A stretch of DNA of 64,000 nucleotides, from assembly GCA_959604825.1 (NCBI GenBank), contig CAUHCN010000008.1, positions 3,842 to 67,841 of the forward strand, written 5' to 3'. Under the pieces are notes generated by a model. That model worked only from the letters and a program-made list of their open reading frames with translations. It did not search any database and had not been told where the DNA came from. The translations under genes were made by a program, and so were the position numbers. Positions 8,375 through 16,096 of this stretch are shown in pieces. Position 1 is the first letter of the stretch. Each line of letters begins with the position of its first letter. This DNA comes from an uncultured Collinsella sp. (GTDB lineage: Bacteria; Actinomycetota; Coriobacteriia; Coriobacteriales; Coriobacteriaceae).

Positions 8375-9886
8375 CTACACGACGGTGATGGCGACCTGGG
8401 CGTAGCGGCTGCAGGGGCGCTCGGCGCGCGTCTGCACGGTGAGGGTGAGCACGAAGCGATCGCCGGGTCGTGCGTCGGCGGGCACGACGAAAGTGGTGTC
8501 CACTGTGCATTCTTGCCACAGCGACAGGTCTTGGGTACCTGCATAGCTCGACGGGTCCACGGCGATATCCCAATGCGCATCGAGTCCCTTGTCGTCGGGA
8601 TCGACGATGGTCGCTGCAAGGGCGACGCGTTCGCCGGCTATAGCACTGCGATCGGCCGCAACTTCGACAACATGCGCCGGGTGCGAGCAGACTGCCGGAT
8701 CATGGGCGCACCATTGCGCGCGGGCGGCAAAGTCTTCCTGATAGGCGCGCAGGTAGGGATTGGGGTTGTCGTCTGCAGGCGTACTGATGGCGTCAAAATC
8801 GGTGGGTGCTCCTGCATCGGGATGCCCATCAAGAAACATACGGCCGAGCAGCGTATCGAAGTTGCGGTCGTCGATACCGCGCAGGCCAAACGGCAGCAGC
8901 GGGATATAGGTCATACTGTCGCCTTCGGCCATAAAGTCGCCGCGCTCAAACTGCATTGCGGGCACGCCTTCCAGGCCCCAATCCAGACGGGCATGCTTGC
9001 CAAACTGAAAGCGCTCGGGCTCGTTTTCGTAGTCCTTGCCATCACCATAGAGCATATAGCGCGCCATGAGGGGGCCGTTGCCCTGGGTGAGATTATGCTC
9101 GGGCCAAGGAGCCTTAAACAGCGGCAGCGTATCGGGCTGAGCTATTTTGGCGTTGACATAGCTGCCATACTTATGGGGCACACACCAAAAGACGAGCTCG
9201 GGAAAGAGCTCGCGCCCATGGTCGAGCCATGAGTTGTCCTGACCTACGCCATTGGCAACCCCCATCACGCGCACCTTCTGATAGATCCGCTGCCGCACGG
9301 CGGGCCACTCGGGTGTGTTCTGCCATTGTTCGGCGATGGACATGAGGGCGCGAACGATAGTGTTCATACCGCCCCAGGAAAGGAGCCACAGCGTGCGGGG
9401 GTCGTCATCCATGATGGCGTCGGCGATGACGCGCGAACCGGGCGTTTCCTCGCGCACGTCGCCCTCAAAGGCGACGTTGCCCATATAGGTGCGCTCGATC
9501 ATCTGGGCGGGCGTGGGGAAGGACGGCTCGCCGGCGGCAGCGGCGTTGGCCTGTAGCTGCGGCCAGGCCTGGGCATACTCGTTGCTCCACAGGCTTTCGA
9601 TCCAACCCTCGGGGAATGGGCGGTACTCCATGAGCGAGCCAGCTTCGGGGTCGGGCTCGTGCGGAACGACGTCCCAGGTATAGGAGCGCACGCCTTTGGT
9701 CCGCCAATGCGGATTCACCTCGCCCAGCGTATGAACACCATCGCCAAGAAAGTGATATTGCGAAGCCGTGTACACCACAGCCTGCACATCGAGCACATTG
9801 AGATACAGAGCCAAATGAACCAGAGAGTTCATATCATCGACTTCCATATCGGTGGTGACAATCACCCGAGTCAAATTCTGAGACAT
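8375..9886 (-). CDS. DUF1593 nucleoside-hydrolase-like / Sde182-type protein
   Basis: 503 aa. The N-terminal ~330 residues match the DUF1593 (cellulose-binding Sde182-type, nucleoside-hydrolase-like) domain: RVIVTTDMEVDDMNSLVHL has the aspartate cluster used for Ca2+ in nucleoside hydrolases, followed by WLLSWGGMNTI and GVANGVGQDNSW. The last ~90 residues look like an Ig/beta-sandwich module (Sde0182 C-terminal type). I see no signal peptide, unlike many homologues, so a cytoplasmic role on imported glycosides is inferred. ATG 9886 has TTGGAG upstream; the earlier GTG 9904 does not. It follows the esterase gene on the same strand, separated by a giant hairpin, and belongs to the carbohydrate region. 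Exact substrate unknown. Confidence 0.8.
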   Translation of the reverse strand: MSQNLTRVIVTTDMEVDDMNSLVHLALYLNVLDVQAVVYTASQYHFLGDGVHTLGEVNPHWRTKGVRSYTWDVVPHEPDPEAGSLMEYRPFPEGWIESLWSNEYAQAWPQLQANAAAAGEPSFPTPAQMIERTYMGNVAFEGDVREETPGSRVIADAIMDDDPRTLWLLSWGGMNTIVRALMSIAEQWQNTPEWPAVRQRIYQKVRVMGVANGVGQDNSWLDHGRELFPELVFWCVPHKYGSYVNAKIAQPDTLPLFKAPWPEHNLTQGNGPLMARYMLYGDGKDYENEPERFQFGKHARLDWGLEGVPAMQFERGDFMAEGDSMTYIPLLPFGLRGIDDRNFDTLLGRMFLDGHPDAGAPTDFDAISTPADDNPNPYLRAYQEDFAARAQWCAHDPAVCSHPAHVVEVAADRSAIAGERVALAATIVDPDDKGLDAHWDIAVDPSSYAGTQDLSLWQECTVDTTFVVPADARPGDRFVLTLTVQTRAERPCSRYAQVAITVV

Positions 9887-10017
9887 AGGAATAACTCCAA
9901 CCACGATTTGTTTTCAGCCAGTTACGCGCAAGGCAAGACGGGGCCCACGCCCGCATCGCCACCGACCTGGCGGCCCGCCGGAAGCGCCCGGCCAGCGTTT
10001 CGAACAACGTTAACTCA

Positions 10018-10142
10018 GGGTGCCCCGCCCTTTAGTTTTGTGAACATTCCGCAGCGCGGACCCGTTTATCCGTTGTTCCGAAGGAGCAGGATGAACGGGC
10101 CCATGCGCGAGGACGTTCACAAAACTAAAGGGCGGGGCACCC
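10018..10142. repeat. 125-bp palindrome with perfect 28-bp arms
   Basis: Outer arms 10018-10045 and 10115-10142 are perfectly complementary (28 bp; arm begins GGGTGCCCCGCCC); the inner part pairs again around GACCCGTT / AACGGGCCC. It sits about 10 nt after the esterase stop codon on the minus strand and before the DUF1593 gene, so it may terminate or stabilise the esterase mRNA, or be a mobile palindrome. It lacks the CTCGACGCTGCGCGG junction of the two-hairpin family. Confidence 0.85.
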
Positions 10143-10152
10143 GATGGGACGG

Positions 10153-11490
10153 CTACCTCGAAACCCTAGCCGACCACTCCCAGCAGCCCACCGGCTCGCC
10201 GTCGATGAGTACGTTGCCCCCGTCGAAGTCTTGATAACACAGGTCGTTGAACTGGTGGATCCACACGCCGTGATTGAACGTCTTCTTGGGCGAGCCGTCG
10301 GCCTCGCGGTACACGCCGGTCAGGTCCTCGACATGGCTAAAGTAGGTGAGGTGCACGTTGGCGCCGGCATCACGCAGGCGCGCCGTGAGCGGCAGCACCG
10401 TCTGCTGCGGGCACACGAGCTCGTCGCCCTTGGAGTGCGTAAACCACAGCGGCGTCTTGGCGAGTGCGGCCACGTCCTCGTCCGTGGCGTTGTACCACGG
10501 GGCACAGCAGGGAAGGCCCGCGGCGAAGAACTCGGGATAGTCGGCGCACAGGCGCAGGGTCATAAAGCCGCCGTTGGAAAGACCGGCGACCACGATGCGA
10601 TCGGTGTCGATGCGGTCGGCATGCTCGGCGACAAACTCGTCGATGAGCGCCTTGAGCACGGGAGAGTAGATGCTTTGGTTGGAGCGACCGAGTTGCTCGA
10701 CGCCGTTGTCCATCCAAAAGGTGGGAGACTGCGGCACGAGCACCCAGGCAAAGCCGCCAAAGTAGCGCTGGATCTGCTTTTGCGAGAGCGCTGTCACGCG
10801 GTTGCCGGTGTAGGCACGCGTCGCGCCCTCGCCCTGTGTGGTGCCCTTGCCCTCGCCGGCGCCGTGCAGGTACACGATCAGCGGCGCCTTCTCGATGGCG
10901 GGCGTGTCCTTGGGCGCAAACGGGTTGAAGAGCGCGGAGTCAGCGGGCTCAAAGCTCGGCTCAAAATAGCCGTACTCGAGCGCGATGCCGTCGACGGGCG
11001 TTTGCTGCACGGCGTTATGCCAGCCCTTGAGCGCGGGACAGATGTCGCCGCGGCTGCGATCGAAGACGAGGCCCGCGGTGGGGTCGTCGCCGTCTTCGCC
11101 CGGGAGCGCCACAAGCTGCGTCACGCGCAGGCGGCTCTCTATATAGCGCGAACCCAGCACGCCACCCTCGATCTCTTTGGTGAGACGCACCTCGGGCGTC
11201 TCGAGCGCTACGTGTGTGCCCTTGGGCAGGCGCTGGCCGTTCTCATCACAGGGGTAGGTGGCGAGGACCGGCACGTAGCCCACGGAGGGCGCCGCGTGAT
11301 CGGCCCCGTGCTCCTTGCGCATCAAGACCTCGCCGGCGCGCTCGTGGCGGGCACAGTAGATATTGAACGTGTGCTCGTTCACGTCGTTGGCGCGCACGGT
11401 ACAGGGCAGGTCGAGTACGACCTTGCTGATCCAGGGGCCAAAATCGCCCAGCGTGGTGACGGTTGCGTAGGTACACGATTTGAGTTCCAT
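10153..11490 (-). CDS. Alpha/beta-hydrolase esterase with N-terminal Ig-like domain
   Basis: 445 aa. The N-terminal ~190 residues form the Ig-like module often fused to bacterial EstA/PHB-depolymerase-type esterases; the C-terminal half is an alpha/beta hydrolase with KAPLIVYLHGAGEG (oxyanion-hole HG), the nucleophile elbow GLSNGG (serine near residue 322), an acid-bearing FTHSKGDELV and a late FNHGVWIHQF that may hold the catalytic histidine. It should cleave carboxyl esters, plausibly acyl or phenolic esters on plant glycosides given its neighbours. No signal peptide. Start ATG 11490 follows AAAGGAGTAGCTC. First gene of the minus-strand pair with DUF1593. Specific substrate unknown. Confidence 0.8.
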   Translation of the reverse strand: MELKSCTYATVTTLGDFGPWISKVVLDLPCTVRANDVNEHTFNIYCARHERAGEVLMRKEHGADHAAPSVGYVPVLATYPCDENGQRLPKGTHVALETPEVRLTKEIEGGVLGSRYIESRLRVTQLVALPGEDGDDPTAGLVFDRSRGDICPALKGWHNAVQQTPVDGIALEYGYFEPSFEPADSALFNPFAPKDTPAIEKAPLIVYLHGAGEGKGTTQGEGATRAYTGNRVTALSQKQIQRYFGGFAWVLVPQSPTFWMDNGVEQLGRSNQSIYSPVLKALIDEFVAEHADRIDTDRIVVAGLSNGGFMTLRLCADYPEFFAAGLPCCAPWYNATDEDVAALAKTPLWFTHSKGDELVCPQQTVLPLTARLRDAGANVHLTYFSHVEDLTGVYREADGSPKKTFNHGVWIHQFNDLCYQDFDGGNVLIDGEPVGCWEWSARVSR

Positions 11491-11977
11491 GAGCTACTCC
11501 TTTGTGCCGCAAGTACTAAACAAGGGCGGCAATACAGATTAAACATGTTTAGTCTAATGCAGAACTGTAGAATGAGCAGATGAACTCGGTAAACGGTAAA
11601 ACGGAACACGCAATGAACTACTAAACAGACGTTTACTAGTAACTAGCAGGACTTTTGTTGAGGATCTAACAGGTTATAGAGGTGTTCATCAAAATAAAAG
11701 CCCACGTAAATAGCCATATATCAATATCGGGTCAAATAGACGATCTTCTACCGTCTAAATACGCTTACCCCCGATTTCCTACCGTTCACCGGACTCCAGA
11801 CGGCAAAATCGCCACAAATCAGGCACTCCGTGTAAACTAAAGCCAGTAAACGTTCAGTAAACAAATTGTTTACGACAGCGTATCCAAGGGTTCGGCAACC
11901 GTAAGGGGTTATAGTCGCCGAGCCAAAGGCGTGCTTACACAAGCGAGTAGGCACACGAAGATATGGGGAGGGGTCCC
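11491..11977. promoter_or_regulatory. Divergent control region between esterase and PTS genes
   Basis: AT-richer than its flanks and holding many AAACA/TGTTT half-sites: CTAAACAAGG near 11515, AAACATGTTTAGT near 11540, ACTAAACAGACGTTTACT near 11619, and the near-perfect palindrome GTAAACAAATTGTTTAC (11857-11873). These look like operators of a LacI-, GntR- or similar sugar regulator acting on both divergent units. No gene with a good ribosome site was seen here. Confidence 0.5.
11857..11873. promoter_or_regulatory. 17-bp palindromic operator candidate upstream of the PTS gene
   Basis: GTAAACAAATTGTTTAC has perfect 8-bp arms about a central A, and GTAAAC half-sites precede it at about 11831 and 11846. 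It is ~105 bp before the PTS IIBC start. The binding protein is unknown. Confidence 0.5.
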
Positions 11978-13405
11978 ATGGCAGTAGATAACAAGCAGAT
12001 TGCCACCGATGTCCTCGAGCTCGTGGGCGGTGCGGAGAATGTTTCCGTTGCCACCAACTGCATGACGCGCCTGCGTCTGACGCTCAAGGATAACAGCAAG
12101 GCCGACGTGGAGAAGATCAAGAAGGTGAAGGGTGTTCTGGGTTGCCAGTTCGCCGGCAGCCAGCTCCAGGTCATCATCGGCCAGAACGTGCCCAAGGTGC
12201 TCGCCGAGTTCGTCGCCATCTCCGGCGTCAAGCAGGGCGAGGCCGTCAACGAGAACCTCGATGCTCCCAAGGAGAAGTTCGAGCTCAAGAACCTGCCCAA
12301 CATCATCCTCGACTATCTGTCGGGCTCCATGACCCAGCTCATCCCGCTGCTCATGGCCGGCGGTCTGTTCCGTACCATCGCGGCCGTCCTCGGCCCCACC
12401 ATGCTCGGTGTGCTCTCGGCCGACGACCCGACCTATACGTTCCTCTACACCACGCTGTACGAGGCCACGTTCACCTTTATCCCCATCTACCTGGGTTATG
12501 CCGCGGCTAAGAAGCTCGGCGCCAGCCCGGTGCTCGGCATGCTGCTCGGTGGCGCCCTCATGGCTCCTTCCGTGGTGAGCGTCGCCACCCAGGAGGGCGG
12601 CGGCATCATCTCCGTCTACGGCATCCAGATCGCTGCTGCCAACTATCAGCAGTCCGTCCTGCCGATCATCCTTTCGGTGCCCGTCCTGTACTTCATCGAG
12701 AAGTTCTTTAAGAAGGTTATGCCCGACGTGCTGTCCACGGTCTTCACGCCGTTCTGCACCATGATCGTCACGATCCCCATTGCCTTCATCGTCCTCGCTC
12801 CGATCGGCAACGAGATCGGTACGCTGATCGCCAACGCCCTCTTCGGCCTTGCTGACCTTGGCGGCATCGGCATCCTGATCGTCATGGCCATCCTCGGCGC
12901 CTTCTGGCAGCTCTTCGTGGTCTGCGGCATGCACATGCCCGTCATCCTGCTCGCCCAGGTTCAGATCATCGCTGCCGGTTACGATCCCTTCGTCTTCGTT
13001 TCCACCAACTGCGCTATGGCCGCTGTCTGGGGCTGCGCCTTCGGTGCCTTCCTCAAGATGAAGAACCCCGACGAGAAGTCTCTCGCCATCGGTTACGTCA
13101 TCTCCGCCATCGCCGGCGGCGTCACCGAGCCCGCGCTCTTCGGCATCCTCATGCGCTTCCGTCGCACCATGTTTGGCATGTTCATCGGCGGTGCCATCGG
13201 CGCTGTGTTCTCCGGCCTCATGGGTGTTACCTACTACCTCGCAGGCGGTGCCTCCAACTTCCTGGTCTTCACCAACTACCTGCAGGGTGGCCAGATGAAC
13301 ACCGTCTGGGCTATCGTTGGTATGGCAATCTCCTTTGTCATCGCCGCTGCCGTCGTCTTTGCCTGCGGCTTCTCCAAGGAGGAACTCGCCGAGATGGAGG
13401 CCTAA
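11978..13405 (+). CDS. PTS transporter subunit IIBC, beta-glucoside/sucrose-like class
   Basis: 475-aa membrane permease of the phosphotransferase system that imports and phosphorylates a sugar. The EIIB domain comes first, with the phosphorylated cysteine in SVATNCMTRLRL (near residue 29), followed by a linker and a ~10-helix EIIC domain (residues ~110-460) containing GGVTEPALFGI, the conserved EIIC segment. No EIIA domain is fused; the stand-alone IIA at 21.55 kb is the likely phosphate donor. ATG 11978 is chosen because GGGGAGGGG lies five bases upstream. The two GH1 6-phospho-beta-glucosidases nearby suggest aryl-beta-glucosides or cellobiose-like sugars. Followed by a good terminator. 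Confidence 0.92.
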   Translation: MAVDNKQIATDVLELVGGAENVSVATNCMTRLRLTLKDNSKADVEKIKKVKGVLGCQFAGSQLQVIIGQNVPKVLAEFVAISGVKQGEAVNENLDAPKEKFELKNLPNIILDYLSGSMTQLIPLLMAGGLFRTIAAVLGPTMLGVLSADDPTYTFLYTTLYEATFTFIPIYLGYAAAKKLGASPVLGMLLGGALMAPSVVSVATQEGGGIISVYGIQIAAANYQQSVLPIILSVPVLYFIEKFFKKVMPDVLSTVFTPFCTMIVTIPIAFIVLAPIGNEIGTLIANALFGLADLGGIGILIVMAILGAFWQLFVVCGMHMPVILLAQVQIIAAGYDPFVFVSTNCAMAAVWGCAFGAFLKMKNPDEKSLAIGYVISAIAGGVTEPALFGILMRFRRTMFGMFIGGAIGAVFSGLMGVTYYLAGGASNFLVFTNYLQGGQMNTVWAIVGMAISFVIAAAVVFACGFSKEELAEMEA

Positions 13406-13446
13406 GGCCAAACCGTTCGGTCACATATGACCTCACCTACACGACA

Positions 13447-13484
13447 GGGCCCCGTCAGGCGTAAGCCCGGCGGGGCCCTTCTTG
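13447..13484 (+). terminator. Terminator of the PTS gene
   Basis: Arms GGGCCCCG (13447-13454) and CGGGGCCC (13471-13478), with further partial pairing inside, followed by TTCTT. Confidence 0.8.
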
Positions 13485-13540
13485 CAAGGTAGACTGATGG
13501 GGCGGACGGTATTCGCCCGCGATGGTTTGCCAAGCGGCGG

Positions 13541-13571
13541 GGGCTTTCGCGCGGGGTTACCGCGAAAGCCC
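13541..13571 (+). promoter_or_regulatory. Hairpin in the leader of the DUF4038 gene
   Basis: Perfect 11-bp arms GGGCTTTCGCG (13541-13551) and CGCGAAAGCCC (13561-13571) with a 9-nt loop, 43 nt before the start codon. May be an attenuator or an mRNA stabiliser. Confidence 0.5.
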
Positions 13572-13613
13572 TCGGCGGTTCGCAAATCCTTTATCAAACG
13601 AAAGGACATGCAG

Positions 13614-14927
13614 ATGAGTTTGGGAAAGCTGACCGTCAACGGTCGCCAGGATGGCTTTTTGTGCGAGGGCAAACCGTTCTTCTGGTTTGCCGATACGTGC
13701 TGGAGCGCATTTACGAGCATCGCCGAGAACGACTGGGATTACTACCTGACCCGCCGTGCCGAGCAGGGCATGAACGCACTGCAGATCAACACGCTGCCGC
13801 AGTGGGATCGCTGCTGCCCCGACCTGGGCATTTGGCCCTATGCCAGCGAGGACGGCGTGCACTTTGATTGGTCCCGTCCCAACCAGGCGTACTGGGATCG
13901 TGCCGCCGCCATGTGCCGTGCTGCCGTCGAGCACGGCATTCGTCCGGCGCTCGTGCTCATGTGGTGCAACTACGTGCCCGGTACCTGGGGTGCCAAGATC
14001 GCCGAGCGTTGCGGCGCCGAGGTTATGCCGCGTGAGGAGGTTCGCGTCCACGTTGCCCGCGTCGTCGAGAACCTGGGCGAGTTCGACCCCGTCTACGTGG
14101 TGACGGGCGATACCGACTTTGCCGGCGACGAGGCGATCGCCTATTACGAGGACGCCCTCGACGAGGTCGTCAAGCGCGCGCCCGAGGCACTGCGCACCAT
14201 GCATATCAACCGCGGTAACCGCACCATTCCGGCGCAGTATCTGGACCGTCTGGACTTTTATATGTTCCAGCCCGGCCACAACTACGAGGGCCAGCCCGAG
14301 GCATGGCGTCTGCCGCAGGACTTTATCGCCAACTATCCCAAAAAGCCGATGGTCAACTCCGAGCCTTGCTACGAGCAGATGGGTGCGTCGCGCAACGTCT
14401 ACTGGCGTTTTACCGCGCAGGATTGCCGCGCGAGCGTATGGTCGTCGATTCTTGCCGGCGCCAGTGCCGGCGTGACCTATGGCGCACACGGCGTGTGGAA
14501 CTGGCAGACATCGCGCAGCCAGGGCTCGGTCCTGGGCGAGGGCTTTGACATGCCCTTCCGCTGGCAAGAGTGCCTGCAGTTTGCGGGCGTGTGGGACTTT
14601 GGCCTGATCGAGCACGTGCTACGCGGCCTGGGTGCCACAAGCGCGGATGGGGCGGTAGCTGTTGAACCCGCGCAGGAGTTGCTCGACGATGCACGCGAAG
14701 CCATCCGTGTGGCGCGCGTGGGCGAACGCGTGGTGGTCTATCTGCCGAGGACCACGGCCGTCAAGCTCAAACTCGAGGGCGGCGCAACCGCCTGGAATGC
14801 TGTGGCGTTTGATCTGGAGAACAAGCGCGTGGCAAACCTGCCGGTTGTGCCCGTCGACGGTGCCGTGCGCGTGGCTCAGCATCCCTTTGAGCACGACGCG
14901 CTTCTGGTGGTCTCGCCCACTCAGTAG
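13614..14927 (+). CDS. DUF4038 glycoside hydrolase (apiosidase/GH140-like TIM barrel)
   Basis: 437 aa. The first ~350 residues match DUF4038, a TIM-barrel family that includes GH140 apiosidases: FFWFADTCWSAFTSI, the barrel segment EFDPVYVVTGDTDF and a C-terminal GVTYGAHGVWNW; the last ~80 residues look like the beta-sandwich that follows in this family. No signal peptide is evident, so it should act on imported oligosaccharides or glycosides. ATG 13614 fits AAAGGA with seven bases between, better than ATG 13608. The GH106-like rhamnosidase nearby strengthens the idea that branched plant glycosides are taken apart here. Apiosidase activity itself is inference from a broad family. Confidence 0.8.
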   Translation: MSLGKLTVNGRQDGFLCEGKPFFWFADTCWSAFTSIAENDWDYYLTRRAEQGMNALQINTLPQWDRCCPDLGIWPYASEDGVHFDWSRPNQAYWDRAAAMCRAAVEHGIRPALVLMWCNYVPGTWGAKIAERCGAEVMPREEVRVHVARVVENLGEFDPVYVVTGDTDFAGDEAIAYYEDALDEVVKRAPEALRTMHINRGNRTIPAQYLDRLDFYMFQPGHNYEGQPEAWRLPQDFIANYPKKPMVNSEPCYEQMGASRNVYWRFTAQDCRASVWSSILAGASAGVTYGAHGVWNWQTSRSQGSVLGEGFDMPFRWQECLQFAGVWDFGLIEHVLRGLGATSADGAVAVEPAQELLDDAREAIRVARVGERVVVYLPRTTAVKLKLEGGATAWNAVAFDLENKRVANLPVVPVDGAVRVAQHPFEHDALLVVSPTQ

Positions 14928-14980
14928 CGCGCGGTTCCAACGCGACCAGCGGCAAAAAGGCGCGGGCAACGACTACAGAA

Positions 14981-15052
14981 TGAGGGTGGATAATCTCCCG
15001 TTTTTTGCCTGTGTACAGGCTCAAAGTGGGAGATTATCCACCCTCGTCATTT
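14981..15052. repeat. TGGATAATCTCCC paired-arm repeat, copy 2
   Basis: Arms TGGATAATCTCCCG (14987-15000) and GGGAGATTATCCA (15028-15040), with the same flanks as the copies at 8.24 and 44.73 kb. Lies between convergent DUF4038 and RpiR genes and may serve as a shared terminator. Confidence 0.85.
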
Positions 15053-15077
15053 AAGTGTCCAAAAATCCTCTCTCGTT

Positions 15078-15932
15078 TTATTTGAGCCCGGGCAGCTTGG
15101 TAAAGGGGAAGGACTGCTCGAGGAACTCGGAGCAGCGGGCGTAATCTTTGGCAAAGTAGCTGCTGTAGAGCGAATCGAGCACGTATTGCACGGCGATGTG
15201 ACTGGCAAACTGCGTGATGCGGTGCGTCATGCTCTCGTGGTCACTCACCGTAAGGTAGGCGGCAAAGCCAGGGTGAATGCGCGCGCAATAAGGCGTGCCG
15301 ATGACGATGACCGGGACATGTCGACTGCTGAGGATCGGCAAGATGTCCTTGAGGTTGGGGGCAAGGCCGCTGTAGGAGATGACGATTGCCGCATGGTCGG
15401 GGCCCGAGGCGAGCGCCGTTCGCACCTGGGCCTCGACACCGTCGTGGCACGTCGCGCTTTTACCGGCGGAGAGCAGGCGGTCGCGGAACATTCCCGCTGG
15501 ATAGAGGTTGTGCGAGCCCGTGTAGATGTCCACGGTGCCGGCGCGCATGATGAGCTTGGCGGCGTGGTTGAGCTGTGCAGGGTCGAGCAGCTCCTGCGTT
15601 TCGGCCAAGGTGGTCTGGTAGAGCCCCTCCATGCGTTCCATCACCTGCGCAGGGGTGGAGGTGGCATCGAAGGGAAAGTTGATGTCCACGTCGCGCCGGT
15701 TGCCCGCCTCGGTCGCCTGGCGGATGAGCTCGACCTTGAGATCTTTGAAGCCCTCGAGGCCGAGCTTTTTGCAAAAGCGGTGAACGCTCGCGACCGAAAC
15801 GTTGGCGCGCGCGGCAAATTCCTTAATGGAAAGCCCGCGCACATCCTCGCCCATGGCGAGCGCCGTTTGCCCAAGTTGTTGCTCGGTGGGGGTGAGGCTT
15901 TTGCCCTGCGTGATCTTTCGCCTGATATCCAT
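15078..15932 (-). CDS. RpiR/MurR family transcriptional regulator
   Basis: 284 aa. Residues 1-80 form the RpiR-type helix-turn-helix (IKEFAARANVSVASVHRFCKKLGLEGF) and residues ~125-260 a SIS sugar-phosphate-binding domain (AGTVDIYTGSHN, AIVISYSGLAPNL). Such regulators sense sugar phosphates and usually control neighbouring catabolic genes; here the PTS, the GH1 enzymes and the DUF4038/GH106 genes are candidates. The 18-bp box shared by both GH1 promoters may be its site, but nothing in the sequence links them directly. Start ATG 15932 opens the frame; the ribosome site is weak. Confidence 0.88.
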   Translation of the reverse strand: MDIRRKITQGKSLTPTEQQLGQTALAMGEDVRGLSIKEFAARANVSVASVHRFCKKLGLEGFKDLKVELIRQATEAGNRRDVDINFPFDATSTPAQVMERMEGLYQTTLAETQELLDPAQLNHAAKLIMRAGTVDIYTGSHNLYPAGMFRDRLLSAGKSATCHDGVEAQVRTALASGPDHAAIVISYSGLAPNLKDILPILSSRHVPVIVIGTPYCARIHPGFAAYLTVSDHESMTHRITQFASHIAVQYVLDSLYSSYFAKDYARCSEFLEQSFPFTKLPGLK

Positions 15933-16006
15933 ATGGCTCCTATGCGTTTGCGTCGCGATAAACCAATCATAGCGATAAATAAAACGTTCGGCTTGGCTGG
16001 GAGTTT

Positions 16007-16096
16007 TGGTCCGCCGGTCTATGAACGACGGACCGCTCGACGCTGCGCGGGCTCAACATAGGGCGTGCCCTGCCCGAGTTGTTTGCGCTCGGGCTG
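16007..16096 (+). repeat. Two-hairpin element, partial copy E, plus a separate hairpin
   Basis: First hairpin GGTCCGCCG ... CGACGGACC (16009-16034) followed by the conserved CTCGACGCTGCGCGGGC, as in copies A-D, but the long stem and the closing CGCTCGCTG are missing. A short hairpin GCCCGAG-N9-CTCGGGC (about 16072-16094) follows and abuts the rhamnosidase stop codon, where it could terminate that minus-strand gene. Confidence 0.65.
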
